From the NCBI GenBank assembly GCA_903916135.1, contig CAIWVT010000254.1, positions 1 through 21,169 on the forward strand: 21,169 bases of DNA. The letters run 5' to 3'. How positions within the stretch are numbered: the stretch's first letter is position 1; each line of letters starts with the position of its first letter. Under the pieces are notes generated by a model that ran no database searches, had not been told where the DNA came from, and saw only the letters and a list, made by a program, of their open reading frames with translations. The position numbers and the translations under genes were made by a program. Shown here piece after piece: positions 15,108 through 21,169 of the stretch. The DNA is from an uncultured bacterium. GTDB lineage: Bacteria > Bacteroidota > Bacteroidia > Bacteroidales > CAIWKO01.

Positions 15108-15479
15108 TTATATTTCAAAAGAAATTAGGTTCAAGGATTTTATTCTTTTCATATCTGTATCAGCCGAAACTAATGGGATATTTAACCATAAGGCAGTACT
15201 CGCAATTATGGCATCAGGTAATTTTATTTTTGTGCTTTGCTTTAATTCTATTACCTTATGTTTTACTGCGTAGTTAATATCATAAATAGTACAATCATTA
15301 ATGAAAGCAGTAATAATTTTCTTTTCTGATGATGAAATATTTGGTTTGCTCAACAATTCAAGCTCAGTAATAAATGATATACAAATGTTTTTACCGTCTA
15401 ACAAATCTGCTATTTTTTTATTTCCATTTAAAAGATAAATAGCAGTATTGGTGTCAATCATTAAATTAATCCCATTCAT
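15108..15479 (-). CDS. vapC: VapC-like PIN-domain toxin
   Basis: 123 residues from the ATG at 15479, or 117 from the Met at 15461, which begins MIDTNTAIYLLNG like most VapC proteins. The PIN-domain acidic residues are present: Asp9, Glu39 (in SFITELELL), Asp89 (in KLPDAIIAS) and Asp107/Asp109 (in VSADTDMKR). PIN toxins are Mg-dependent ribonucleases that cut tRNA or rRNA and stop growth. The gene overlaps the small antitoxin gene upstream by 14 bp. It lies between two copies of the mpl 5' end and is AT-rich compared with mpl. The toxin looks complete; its target cannot be read from sequence. Confidence 0.85.
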   Translation of the reverse strand: MNGINLMIDTNTAIYLLNGNKKIADLLDGKNICISFITELELLSKPNISSSEKKIITAFINDCTIYDINYAVKHKVIELKQSTKIKLPDAIIASTALWLNIPLVSADTDMKRIKSLNLISFEI

Positions 15480-15630
15480 TGCGCAATTGTTTTTGATATG
15501 CTAAGCCATCAACTTCCCATTTTAATGCCCCACAATATTTTTTCGCATCCAAACTCTTCCCAATTTTTATTTTATTTAGAAACTTGGTGATTTGCTCCTT
15601 GGTGGTTTTCTTTGTTATTTCGATTATCAT
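15466..15630 (-). CDS. Small antitoxin partner of the PIN toxin
   Basis: 54 residues, starting MIIEITKKTTKEQITKFLNK and ending LAYQKQLRNEWD. The middle, SLDAKKYCGALKW, followed by YQKQLRNEW, is a recurrent pattern in short Bacteroidota antitoxins next to PIN genes. The stop lies 14 bp inside the toxin gene in another frame, as expected for a coupled antitoxin-toxin operon. It is too short for many gene finders. No DNA-binding fold can be named from sequence; the antitoxin role is inferred from size, order and overlap. A promoter-like -7 box lies upstream at 15647-15654. Confidence 0.75.
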   Translation of the reverse strand: MIIEITKKTTKEQITKFLNKIKIGKSLDAKKYCGALKWEVDGLAYQKQLRNEWD

Positions 15631-15646
15631 AGCTGTATTTTTTTTA

Positions 15647-15654
15647 CAAAGGTA
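15647..15654 (-). promoter_or_regulatory. Bacteroidota -7 box for the antitoxin-toxin operon
   Basis: Read on the - strand it is TACCTTTG, an exact TAnnTTTG match 17 bp before the antitoxin ATG. A weak ATTG at 15671-15674 could serve as -33 with a 16-bp spacer. The very short leader is similar to that of lpxC/fabZ. Confidence 0.5.
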
Positions 15655-15732
15655 TAAAAATATTATTATTCAATTATAGAAAAAGATATTTCTATCCATA
15701 TTTATAACTTCTCTATTATTTATTTTTCCTTC

Positions 15733-15840
15733 TTAAGAAGAAAAAAAATCGGAGCCTGTAACGCGATGTCCGCTGTTATGCATGGCGATTGCCATATTGT
15801 GCATCACGGCACCTCCTATGGCTATAAAATGGATGTTCAT
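15733..15840 (-). pseudogene. Truncated second copy of the mpl 5' end
   Basis: Starts with an ATG at 15840 and encodes the first 31 residues of Mpl exactly (through VTGSD), then four unrelated residues (FFSS) and a TAA at 15733. The 92 bp at 15749-15840 match 14930-15021 with one difference. Beyond the ATG, upstream sequences of both copies share only short matches (GGTATT, GGATTAG, CATTAGACT in the same order). The fragment lacks the P-loop, so no ligase activity is possible. A perfect palindrome CTTCTTAAGAAG next to a run of eight A lies at the breakpoint (15730-15748). Confidence 0.9.
15749..15840 (-). repeat. 92-bp direct repeat, truncated mpl copy
   Basis: Second copy of 14930-15021 with one difference in 92 bases. 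With the first copy it brackets the antitoxin-toxin pair; the distance between copy starts is 819 bp. Confidence 0.95.
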
Positions 15841-16008
15841 GGTTTGGTATGGTATTTTTGGATTAGATTTTTATACTTTTAAACATTAGACTATTTTTTT
15901 TAATGAGCTTTTAAGTTTAGTATAGGCATGTCCTTTTTTGATATTTCCGATGGAGGAAGAGGTTGCCGCTGAACGGGAATGCCTTATGGCAAGTTTTCGA
16001 TTAATTGC

Positions 16009-16554
16009 TTAGAATGAGTATCCAAACGATATACCAATAAGGCACCTACTTATAATATTTGTAGCGTCGTCTTCATCTTCATAATAATATACAGGAGTGT
16101 ATCCTACTTTGAAGAAAAAACCTCCCGAAGGTTTTTGATATCTATAGGATATATTGGCAGTCAATGGATACCGATTTACAGGGGACTTAGCTCCAACTAC
16201 AGGTTGAAAAGTGCAACCAAAACCAAATTCAAAATGATTATTTTTTTTTCCATGAATAAGATTTACAAGAATCGGAAATGTCAATACAAAAATGCTACGG
16301 TTTGAAGTTGGCATCAAAGAAAAACCACCTCGAATACTTAATCCGAATTGTGCCTTATGATAAACTATACGGTCATAATTGACAGAATATAAGCCTAAAC
16401 CTGCATTCCCTAACAATTCAATAAAAACAGTATTTCTTGCTAATTTCTGCTTCGGATGAATTGTATCAGCTGACAAATTATTTTGAGCATGCAATTTATA
16501 TGAGCTTAAAAATAAAAATCCGATAAGAGCAATATGAATTATTTTGAACTTCAT
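16009..16554 (-). CDS. Small secreted outer-membrane beta-barrel-like protein
   Basis: 181 residues. A signal peptide (KFK, then IIHIALIGFLFLSS, cleavage after LHA near residue 23) precedes a mature part of alternating hydrophobic strands rich in Gly and aromatic residues: VFIELLGNAGLGLYSVNYD, GLSIRGGFS, FEFGFGCTF, LTANISYRY, FFFKVGYTPVYYY. It ends with ISFGYSF, a C-terminal Phe as in outer-membrane barrels. About eight strands could form a small OmpX/OmpW-size barrel. I recognise no specific family or substrate. It has a promoter-like box upstream (16574-16581). It lies between the mpl remnant and the 41-bp repeat array, in an AT-rich patch. No partner gene is next to it. Confidence 0.7.
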   Translation of the reverse strand: MKFKIIHIALIGFLFLSSYKLHAQNNLSADTIHPKQKLARNTVFIELLGNAGLGLYSVNYDRIVYHKAQFGLSIRGGFSLMPTSNRSIFVLTFPILVNLIHGKKNNHFEFGFGCTFQPVVGAKSPVNRYPLTANISYRYQKPSGGFFFKVGYTPVYYYEDEDDATNIISRCLIGISFGYSF

Positions 16555-16573
16555 TGTATGTTTTATTTTTTTA

Positions 16574-16604
16574 CAAAGATACTTTATTTTAGAATACAGA
16601 TAAA
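16574..16604 (-). promoter_or_regulatory. Putative promoter of the barrel-like gene
   Basis: On the - strand: TTTA at 16604-16601, a 19-bp spacer and TATCTTTG at 16581-16574. The -7 box is an exact consensus match, the -33 has one mismatch. The predicted leader is about 13 nt. Confidence 0.55.
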
Positions 16605-16650
16605 ATATTTTTCATTGGAATGTTTTTTCATCAAGAAATATATTTAGTCT

Positions 16651-16692
16651 ATGAAAACTGTTTTATTTGTGCTTTTGTCCATCGCTGACTGA
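16651..16692 (+). other. Thirteen-codon signal-peptide-like fragment at the edge of the repeat array
   Basis: The frame reads MKTVLFVLLSIAD then TGA. Its charged start and hydrophobic core look like the beginning of a secreted protein. The 41-bp array begins at 16680, inside this frame, and the stop lies in the first unit. It may be a remnant or chance. Confidence 0.3.
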
Positions 16693-17068
16693 CATATCCA
16701 TGCGTACGACCGTTTTCGTGCATCGGTGACTCACATATCCATGCATACGCTCGTTTTCGTGCATCGGTCACTGACATATCTATGCGTACGACCGTTTTTG
16801 TGCATCGGTCACTGACATATCAATGCATACGACCGTTTTCGTGCATCGGTCACTGACATATCAATGCATACGACCGTTTTCGTGCATCGGTCACTGACAT
16901 ATCTATGCGTACGACCGTTTTCGTGCATCGGTCACTGACATATCAATGCATACGACCGTTTTCGTGCATCGGTCACTGACATATCCATGCATACGACCGT
17001 TTTCGTGCATCGGTCACTGACATATCCATGCATACGATCGTTTTTGTGCATCGGTCACTGACATATCC
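16680..17068 (+). repeat. Tandem array of nine 41-bp units plus a 20-bp partial unit
   Basis: Full units start at 16680, 16721, 16762, 16803, 16844, 16885, 16926, 16967 and 17008; a 20-bp partial unit fills 17049-17068. Each begins catcggtcactgacatat and ends gaccgttttcgtg. Units differ at a few positions only, mostly the base after 'catatc' (c/t/a) and gcg versus gca four bases later. Each unit can form a hairpin ATGCA-(TA)-CGA / TCGTGCAT closing on a 6-nt loop. The period is not a multiple of three and both strands carry stops, so it is not coding. There are no unique spacers, so it is not a CRISPR array. The rest of the 637-bp gap between the barrel gene and phoU (16605-16650 and 17069-17191) holds no gene I can support. 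Confidence 0.95.
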
Positions 17069-17191
17069 TTCCGAGCAGATTGTTACATGTGTTTTCTATC
17101 TAAAAATATATATATTCTAATTTGCTTAGTGTTCCTCTGTGTTCTCCTAATCTCCGTGGTTTTCTCTTTGAAACTTAGCTCTTGCCCCCGC

Positions 17192-17863
17192 CTATTCCTT
17201 CTTCTTCGGTCGGCTATGTCGCAACACCTTAGCTTCGATAAAGAAGATAATCTCCTCGGCTATGTTGAGGGTTTGGTCGCCCACACGTTCCAGTTTGCGG
17301 ATAACCGCTAATAGATTCAAACTCTGTTCGGCACAATCGGGGTCTTTGCGAATCATGGCACAAATCTGTTTGTTGGAGTTCAGATTGATTTCGTCCAATT
17401 TTTTATCTTTATAAAACAAATTTGCCACCAAATGTTTGTCTTCTTGTTCGAAAGAATTGAACGCTTCGGTAATCATCTCGATGCTCGTTTCAAACATTTC
17501 GAGGATGCGGGTTTCTTCCAACAATTCTTTGGGGAAAGGTTTGTCGGCATCGCGGATGATATGCGAGATGCCGTTGGCATAATCGCCAATGCGTTCCAAG
17601 TTGTAATTGATTTTTAGGGCAGCCAACACAAAGCGCAGGTCAATGGCTACGGGATTGAAGAGTGCGAGGATTTTTTCGCAATCCATGTTAAGTTTCAACT
17701 CGAAGGCATCCACGCGTTTTTCATTCACATGAATTTCGTTGGCAATTTGTTTGTTGAATGTGAGGATAGCTTCCTGCGATTTTTTGAGTTGGTTAATCAC
17801 CAAACTCCACATCTCCATCACATCGGATTTCAATTCTTGTATTTCTGTATCTAAATGAGTCAT
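17192..17863 (-). CDS. phoU: PhoU, phosphate transport regulator
   Basis: 223 residues, the usual PhoU length, all helical, two similar three-helix bundles. The metal-binding ExxxD motifs are visible in each half: Glu90 to Asp94 in ERIGDYANGI and Glu192 to Asp196 in ERVGDQTLNI. DLRFVLAALKINYNLERIGD is a family hallmark. PhoU links the Pst transporter to the PhoR kinase and restrains phosphate uptake and Pho signalling when phosphate is plentiful. It is the last gene of the pst operon, 42 bp after pstB. The C-terminus is basic (RHSRPKKKE). No clear terminator follows it before the repeat array. Confidence 0.93.
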   Translation of the reverse strand: MTHLDTEIQELKSDVMEMWSLVINQLKKSQEAILTFNKQIANEIHVNEKRVDAFELKLNMDCEKILALFNPVAIDLRFVLAALKINYNLERIGDYANGISHIIRDADKPFPKELLEETRILEMFETSIEMITEAFNSFEQEDKHLVANLFYKDKKLDEINLNSNKQICAMIRKDPDCAEQSLNLLAVIRKLERVGDQTLNIAEEIIFFIEAKVLRHSRPKKKE

Positions 17864-17905
17864 TTTATAAAGGATTTTAATAGTATTAATAAGGATAAAT
17901 AAGTA

Positions 17906-18715
17906 TCAACCGAAACGTCCGGTGATGTAGTTTTGGGTTTTGATGTTTTGAGGATTGATGAACATGGTCTTGGTTTTATCATATTCGATGAGTTCGCCGA
18001 GATAGAAAAAAGCGGTGTAATCGCTCACACGACCTGCTTGTTGCATATTATGGGTAACGATGATGATGGTATATTTATTTTTCAATTCATAAATCAAATC
18101 TTCAATCTTTGCGGTAGAAAGGGGGTCTAAAGCTGAAGCGGGTTCGTCCATCAAAATCAGCGAAGGCTCAATAGCCAAGGCGCGGGCGATGCACAATCGT
18201 TGCTGTTGTCCGCCCGAGAGTTCGTAAGCCGATTTCTTCAACTTATCTTTCACTTCATCCCAAAGGGCAGCTTGTTTCAGCGAACGTTCTACGATTTCGT
18301 CTATGCTGTCTTTGTGGTCGTAGCCGTTCACACGCAAACCATACGCCACATTTTCGTAGATAGATTTCGGAAAAGGATTGGGTTTTTGAAACACCATGCC
18401 GACCGACTTGCGCAGTTCGTCCACCACGATGCCTTTGCGATAAATATTTTGTTCTTCCAGCATCACTTCGCCGGTTATTTTCACACCGTCAATCAAATCA
18501 TTCATTCGATTAAACAAACGTAGAAATGTGGATTTGCCGCAGCCTGAAGGACCGATGAGGGCAGTAACCTGATTGGTTTTTATAGGCAGACTGATATCCT
18601 TCAATGCATGAAAATCTTTATAATAGAGATTCACACCTTTGGCTTCTGCTTTAAAAGTTTCGACTTTATGCATGTGAGATACATGGGGAGTGTTTATTGT
18701 TTCAGTTGTTGTCAT
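17906..18715 (-). CDS. pstB: PstB, phosphate ABC transporter ATPase
   Basis: 269 residues. All ABC ATPase motifs are intact: Walker A GPSGCGKS (55-62), Q-loop Gln110 in VFQKPNPFPKSIYENVAYG, signature LSGGQ (166-170), Walker B LILMDEP (186-192) and switch His222 in VTHNMQQA. FNRMND and the KPNPFP stretch are typical of PstB. It powers import of inorganic phosphate through the PstC/PstA channel on the cytoplasmic side of the inner membrane. The first ~20 residues (MTTTETINTPHVSHMHK) are an extension; a Met at 15 is an alternative start. The gene starts 2 bp after the pstA stop. Confidence 0.96.
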   Translation of the reverse strand: MTTTETINTPHVSHMHKVETFKAEAKGVNLYYKDFHALKDISLPIKTNQVTALIGPSGCGKSTFLRLFNRMNDLIDGVKITGEVMLEEQNIYRKGIVVDELRKSVGMVFQKPNPFPKSIYENVAYGLRVNGYDHKDSIDEIVERSLKQAALWDEVKDKLKKSAYELSGGQQQRLCIARALAIEPSLILMDEPASALDPLSTAKIEDLIYELKNKYTIIIVTHNMQQAGRVSDYTAFFYLGELIEYDKTKTMFINPQNIKTQNYITGRFG

Positions 18716-18717
18716 TA

Positions 18718-19584
18718 TTAATTCATTTTATTTCTTTTGCCAAAATATCTTCTAAAGGCATTTGCCAAGAGATTGGCAATAAGTACAATCATTATCAGTA
18801 CGAAAGCGGTTCCATACGCCATGGGGCGACTTGCTTCCATATTGGTTCCACTTGTTGTCAACACATACAAATGGTAGGGCAGCGCCATCGCTTGGTCGAA
18901 CATGGAATGGGGAAGCTTGGGCAGGAAGTAGGCTGCCACGGTGAAAAGTATGGGAGCCGTTTCGCCCGACACCCGACTGATGGAAAGTATCAAACCCGTG
19001 ATGATGTTGGGTGCAGCAATAGGAAGCACCACGCGGCGTATAGTTTGCAGTTTGGTTGCTCCCAATGCATAGCTGCCGATACGGAGATGGTCGGGCACCG
19101 ACTTGAGGGCTTCTTCTGTAGTGCGGATGATGACGGGCAAGGCTAAGAGTCCGAGGGTGAGAGAACCTGCCAATATGGAATCGCCGAACTTGAGTTTGTT
19201 CACAAACAAAGCCATGCCGAAGAGTCCGAAAACGATGGAAGGGATGCCTGCCAGATTGTTGGTCATGGAACGCATGAATTTCTTTAGCCAGGTTTCTTTC
19301 AGATATTCGTTGAGATAGATGGCAGACAAAACGCCGATGGGGAAGGCAAATATCATACTGCCTCCAATGAGGCAAAGTGTACCGACGATGGCGGGAAAAA
19401 TACCGCCTTTGGTCATGCCTTCTTCGGGCATTTGGGTTAAAAAACCCCAATTGATTACCGAAATGCCTCTAAAGATGATGAAGCCAAGGATGACAAACAA
19501 AATGCCAACGACTATCAAACTCACCAATCCGAAGAAGGAGAAGGCGATTTTTTGTTTTATACGTTTATGGATAAATGACATCAT
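18718..19584 (-). CDS. pstA: PstA, phosphate ABC transporter permease
   Basis: 288 residues with about six membrane segments, first at about 15-38 (FSFFGLVSLIVVGILFVILGF). The EAA loop contacting PstB is TTEEALKSVPDHLRIGSYALGATK (157-178 region), and NNLAGIPSIVFGLFG is a family signature. With PstC it forms the phosphate channel in the inner membrane. The start overlaps the pstC stop by 3 bp; two Met codons lie together and either could be used. pstB follows after 2 bp. The neighbouring base composition is like the rest of the operon. Confidence 0.94.
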   Translation of the reverse strand: MMSFIHKRIKQKIAFSFFGLVSLIVVGILFVILGFIIFRGISVINWGFLTQMPEEGMTKGGIFPAIVGTLCLIGGSMIFAFPIGVLSAIYLNEYLKETWLKKFMRSMTNNLAGIPSIVFGLFGMALFVNKLKFGDSILAGSLTLGLLALPVIIRTTEEALKSVPDHLRIGSYALGATKLQTIRRVVLPIAAPNIITGLILSISRVSGETAPILFTVAAYFLPKLPHSMFDQAMALPYHLYVLTTSGTNMEASRPMAYGTAFVLIMIVLIANLLANAFRRYFGKRNKMN

Positions 19585-20780
19585 GAGCGTTTGCGGGATT
19601 TAATCAGTTCTACAGAAGTGTTGATGATAAGTGTGATGAGGAAAAGCAATATGCCCAAGGCAAACAATGCCTTGAAATGCAAGCCGCCATAAGATGATTC
19701 GCCTAATTCGGCAGCAATGGTTGCGGGGATGGTACGAACGGGTTGCAGAAAAGTATGAGGAATCACGCCTGCATTACCGGTGACCATCAACACAGCCATC
19801 GTTTCTCCAACGGCTCTGCCGATGCCTAAAATGGAAGCTGCTGTGATACCCGAACGAGCATACGGAACAGTTACACGTGTGATGGTTTGCCAACGGGTGG
19901 CTCCCAATGCCAAGCTGGCTTCTTTGAGCGAGGTGGGCGTGGTGCGCAGTGCATCTTCCGAAACGGTGATGATGGTGGGCAACGCCATGATGCCTAAAAT
20001 GATGCTACCTGCCAAAGCAGTTTCGCCTACAGGCAAATTAAAGAGTTGTTGAATCAAGGGAACCAAAACTACCAATCCGAAAAAACCATACACTACGGAT
20101 GGAATCCCTGCCAACAGTTCGATGACGGGTTTCAATATGTTACGCAAGCGTTGACTGGCGACTTCTGCCATGAAGATGGCTGTTGCCAATCCTAACGGCA
20201 GTGCAATGAGAATGGCACCAAAACTCACCCAGAGTGTACCTAATATTAAAGGTAACACACCGAATTGTGGAGCAGGCTCGGATGTTGGATACCACTCGGT
20301 GCCTGTTACGAAATCTTTTATAGAGATTTTGGTAAGCGGAATCACATGTCCTTCCAAATGCTCAGGAACATATTTATCGGAAAGATAGGCAAGGATGCCC
20401 GGGTTTTTCTTGATGAGTTCATTGATTTTGGAAGGGAGGTACTCGAAGTTGGCGCCCAATTCATCATCGGTGAAATAGGTTGACAGGTCGTTGATGGTGA
20501 AAAGCAGGATGCTGTCGTTGCTGCCTCCTAATTGTTTCCAATTGGTGATGTCGTAATTAAAAATATCTTTGAGTTGTTTGCTGCTAAGTTCCTTCACCGT
20601 ATTGTTGTTGCTCACGATGAATTGATATTTCTTTTCAACAGGCGTACTATTGAACAAACCGATGCCTTCATTGAATAGGAATACAATGATAAATAGTACC
20701 GTCAAACTTGTGACGGTACTACTTGAAAACAACACTACACCAAAAACTTTCTCAAATATTTTTAATCTCTTGCGATTCAT
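19581..20780 (-). CDS. pstC: PstC, phosphate permease with PstS-like insertion
   Basis: 399 residues, longer than the usual ~310-320. The first membrane segment is at about 12-37. Residues about 50-160 form a large periplasmic insertion that resembles part of a PstS-type binding protein: LSSKQLKDIFNYDITNWKQL (66-84) matches the PstS pattern of IF-x-G/D-x-I-T-N-W, and PGILAYLSDKYVPEHLEGHVIPL follows. The permease domain then begins at FGVLPLILGTLWVSFGAIL (173-191), with LLAGIPSVVYGFFGL and the EAA loop SEDALRTTPTSLKEASLALGATR. It pairs with PstA. The insertion may bind phosphate, dock PstS, or be a degenerate remnant. It overlaps pstA and lies 19 bp after pstS. Confidence 0.92.
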   Translation of the reverse strand: MNRKRLKIFEKVFGVVLFSSSTVTSLTVLFIIVFLFNEGIGLFNSTPVEKKYQFIVSNNNTVKELSSKQLKDIFNYDITNWKQLGGSNDSILLFTINDLSTYFTDDELGANFEYLPSKINELIKKNPGILAYLSDKYVPEHLEGHVIPLTKISIKDFVTGTEWYPTSEPAPQFGVLPLILGTLWVSFGAILIALPLGLATAIFMAEVASQRLRNILKPVIELLAGIPSVVYGFFGLVVLVPLIQQLFNLPVGETALAGSIILGIMALPTIITVSEDALRTTPTSLKEASLALGATRWQTITRVTVPYARSGITAASILGIGRAVGETMAVLMVTGNAGVIPHTFLQPVRTIPATIAAELGESSYGGLHFKALFALGILLFLITLIINTSVELIKSRKRS

Positions 20781-20799
20781 AATTATGGTTTTATGCGCA

Positions 20800-21168
20800 T
20801 TATTTTATGGGAACATATCCTTCAGCCAACACGATTGCTTGTCCTTCGGCGGATAGAATGTAAGTCATGAAAGGTAGGATTGCCTTTTCGGTTTTGGTTA
20901 AGTAATAAAAATACAAAGGACGCGTGATAGGATACACTTTTGTTTTTGCATTGGCGATGGTAGGTGCAATGTATGTTTTACCTTTATCATAAGATACCTT
21001 CAAGGCTTTTACGTTCTTTTCAACATAAGCTAAACCAACATATCCAATAGCTCCTTTTGTTTGGCTTACCGATTGCACGATAGCACCGGTGGCTGGCATC
21101 AACATTATGTTTGAAGCGAAGTTCTTTTTGTTCAATACATGTTCTTTCACAAATTCGTAAGTTCCCGA
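20800..21168 (-). CDS. pstS: PstS, phosphate-binding protein (5' end outside window)
   Basis: The last 122 residues of the periplasmic phosphate-binding protein. The frame stays open to the right edge, reading SGTYEFVKEHVLNKKNFAS from the edge inward; the GTG at 21150 is therefore internal, not a start. SGTYEF is the conserved phosphate-binding loop of PstS, and TKGAIGYVGLAYVEK and PITRPLYFYYL are family signatures, ending ILSAEGQAIVLAEGYVPIK. It captures phosphate outside the inner membrane and hands it to PstC/PstA. It is the first visible gene of the operon pstS-C-A-B-phoU; signal peptide and promoter lie outside the window. Confidence 0.93.
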   Translation of the reverse strand, partial: SGTYEFVKEHVLNKKNFASNIMLMPATGAIVQSVSQTKGAIGYVGLAYVEKNVKALKVSYDKGKTYIAPTIANAKTKVYPITRPLYFYYLTKTEKAILPFMTYILSAEGQAIVLAEGYVPIK

Positions 21169-21169
21169 A

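Noticed and set aside
15730..15748. Intrinsic terminator at the palindrome next to the A-run
   Set aside because: The palindrome has no loop-forming centre, is A/T-rich, and no gene ends there in the right direction.
14930..15840. Insertion sequence or transposon around the toxin pair
   Set aside because: No transposase, terminal inverted repeats or short target duplication; the flanking repeats are copies of a gene start, not of an element.
16680..17068. CRISPR array
   Set aside because: The 41-bp units are contiguous and nearly identical throughout; there are no unique spacers and no cas genes nearby.
17087..17311. 74-codon open frame with a hydrophobic start
   Set aside because: Its second half is antisense to phoU and the hydrophobic start is low-complexity T-rich sequence.

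Overview
The window looks like a chromosomal segment of a Bacteroidota (Bacteroidetes) bacterium. The evidence is a fused lpxC/fabZ gene, a PorX-type regulator (receiver plus PglZ domain), a ribosomal protein S16 with a long acidic tail, a YDA-repeat secreted protein, and several promoters of the TTTG / TAnnTTTG type used by the Bacteroidota primary sigma factor. No exact genus can be named from the sequence alone.

Layout. (1) 1-4113 is an AT-rich accessory block on the + strand: the 3' part of an N6-adenine DNA methyltransferase gene, a PD-(D/E)xK nuclease-like protein starting 1 nt after it (together a restriction-modification-like pair), a palindrome-rich spacer, and an MntA/HepT toxin-antitoxin pair whose HepT frame is broken at a run of eight A. 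(2) 4114-12000 is core chromosome: a SAMHD1-like HD phosphohydrolase on the - strand, divergent from porX-tsaE-(alanine dehydrogenase/PntA-like gene), then lpxC/fabZ-lpxA (lipid A synthesis and fatty-acid dehydration), then rpsP. (3) 12027-13666 holds rimM-trmN6 and a small secreted repeat protein. (4) 13663-15021 holds mpl (murein peptide recycling) on the - strand. (5) 15022-17191 is a second accessory patch: a VapBC-like toxin-antitoxin pair sitting between two almost identical 92-bp copies of the mpl 5' end, a small outer-membrane-type protein, and an array of nine 41-bp tandem repeats. (6) 17192-21169 is the phosphate uptake operon pstS-pstC-pstA-pstB-phoU, read leftwards, with pstS cut by the window edge.

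How the parts work together. The Pst genes form one high-affinity phosphate transporter plus its regulator, and PstC carries an extra substrate-binding-protein-like segment. The lpx genes and mpl serve the envelope; rpsP, rimM, trmN6 and tsaE serve the ribosome and tRNA modification. PorX is the response regulator of type IX secretion control and carries a phosphatase-superfamily output domain. The next-but-one gene after porX is an alanine dehydrogenase relative in which the three residues usually named as catalytic are all replaced.

The best leads for something new are the mpl 5'-end duplication around the VapBC module, the 41-bp array with a conserved hairpin in each unit, the dehydrogenase-like protein without its catalytic residues, the PstC/PstS-like fusion, and the methyltransferase/nuclease pair that continues off the left edge. 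I saw no tRNA, rRNA, CRISPR array, transposase or integrase gene.
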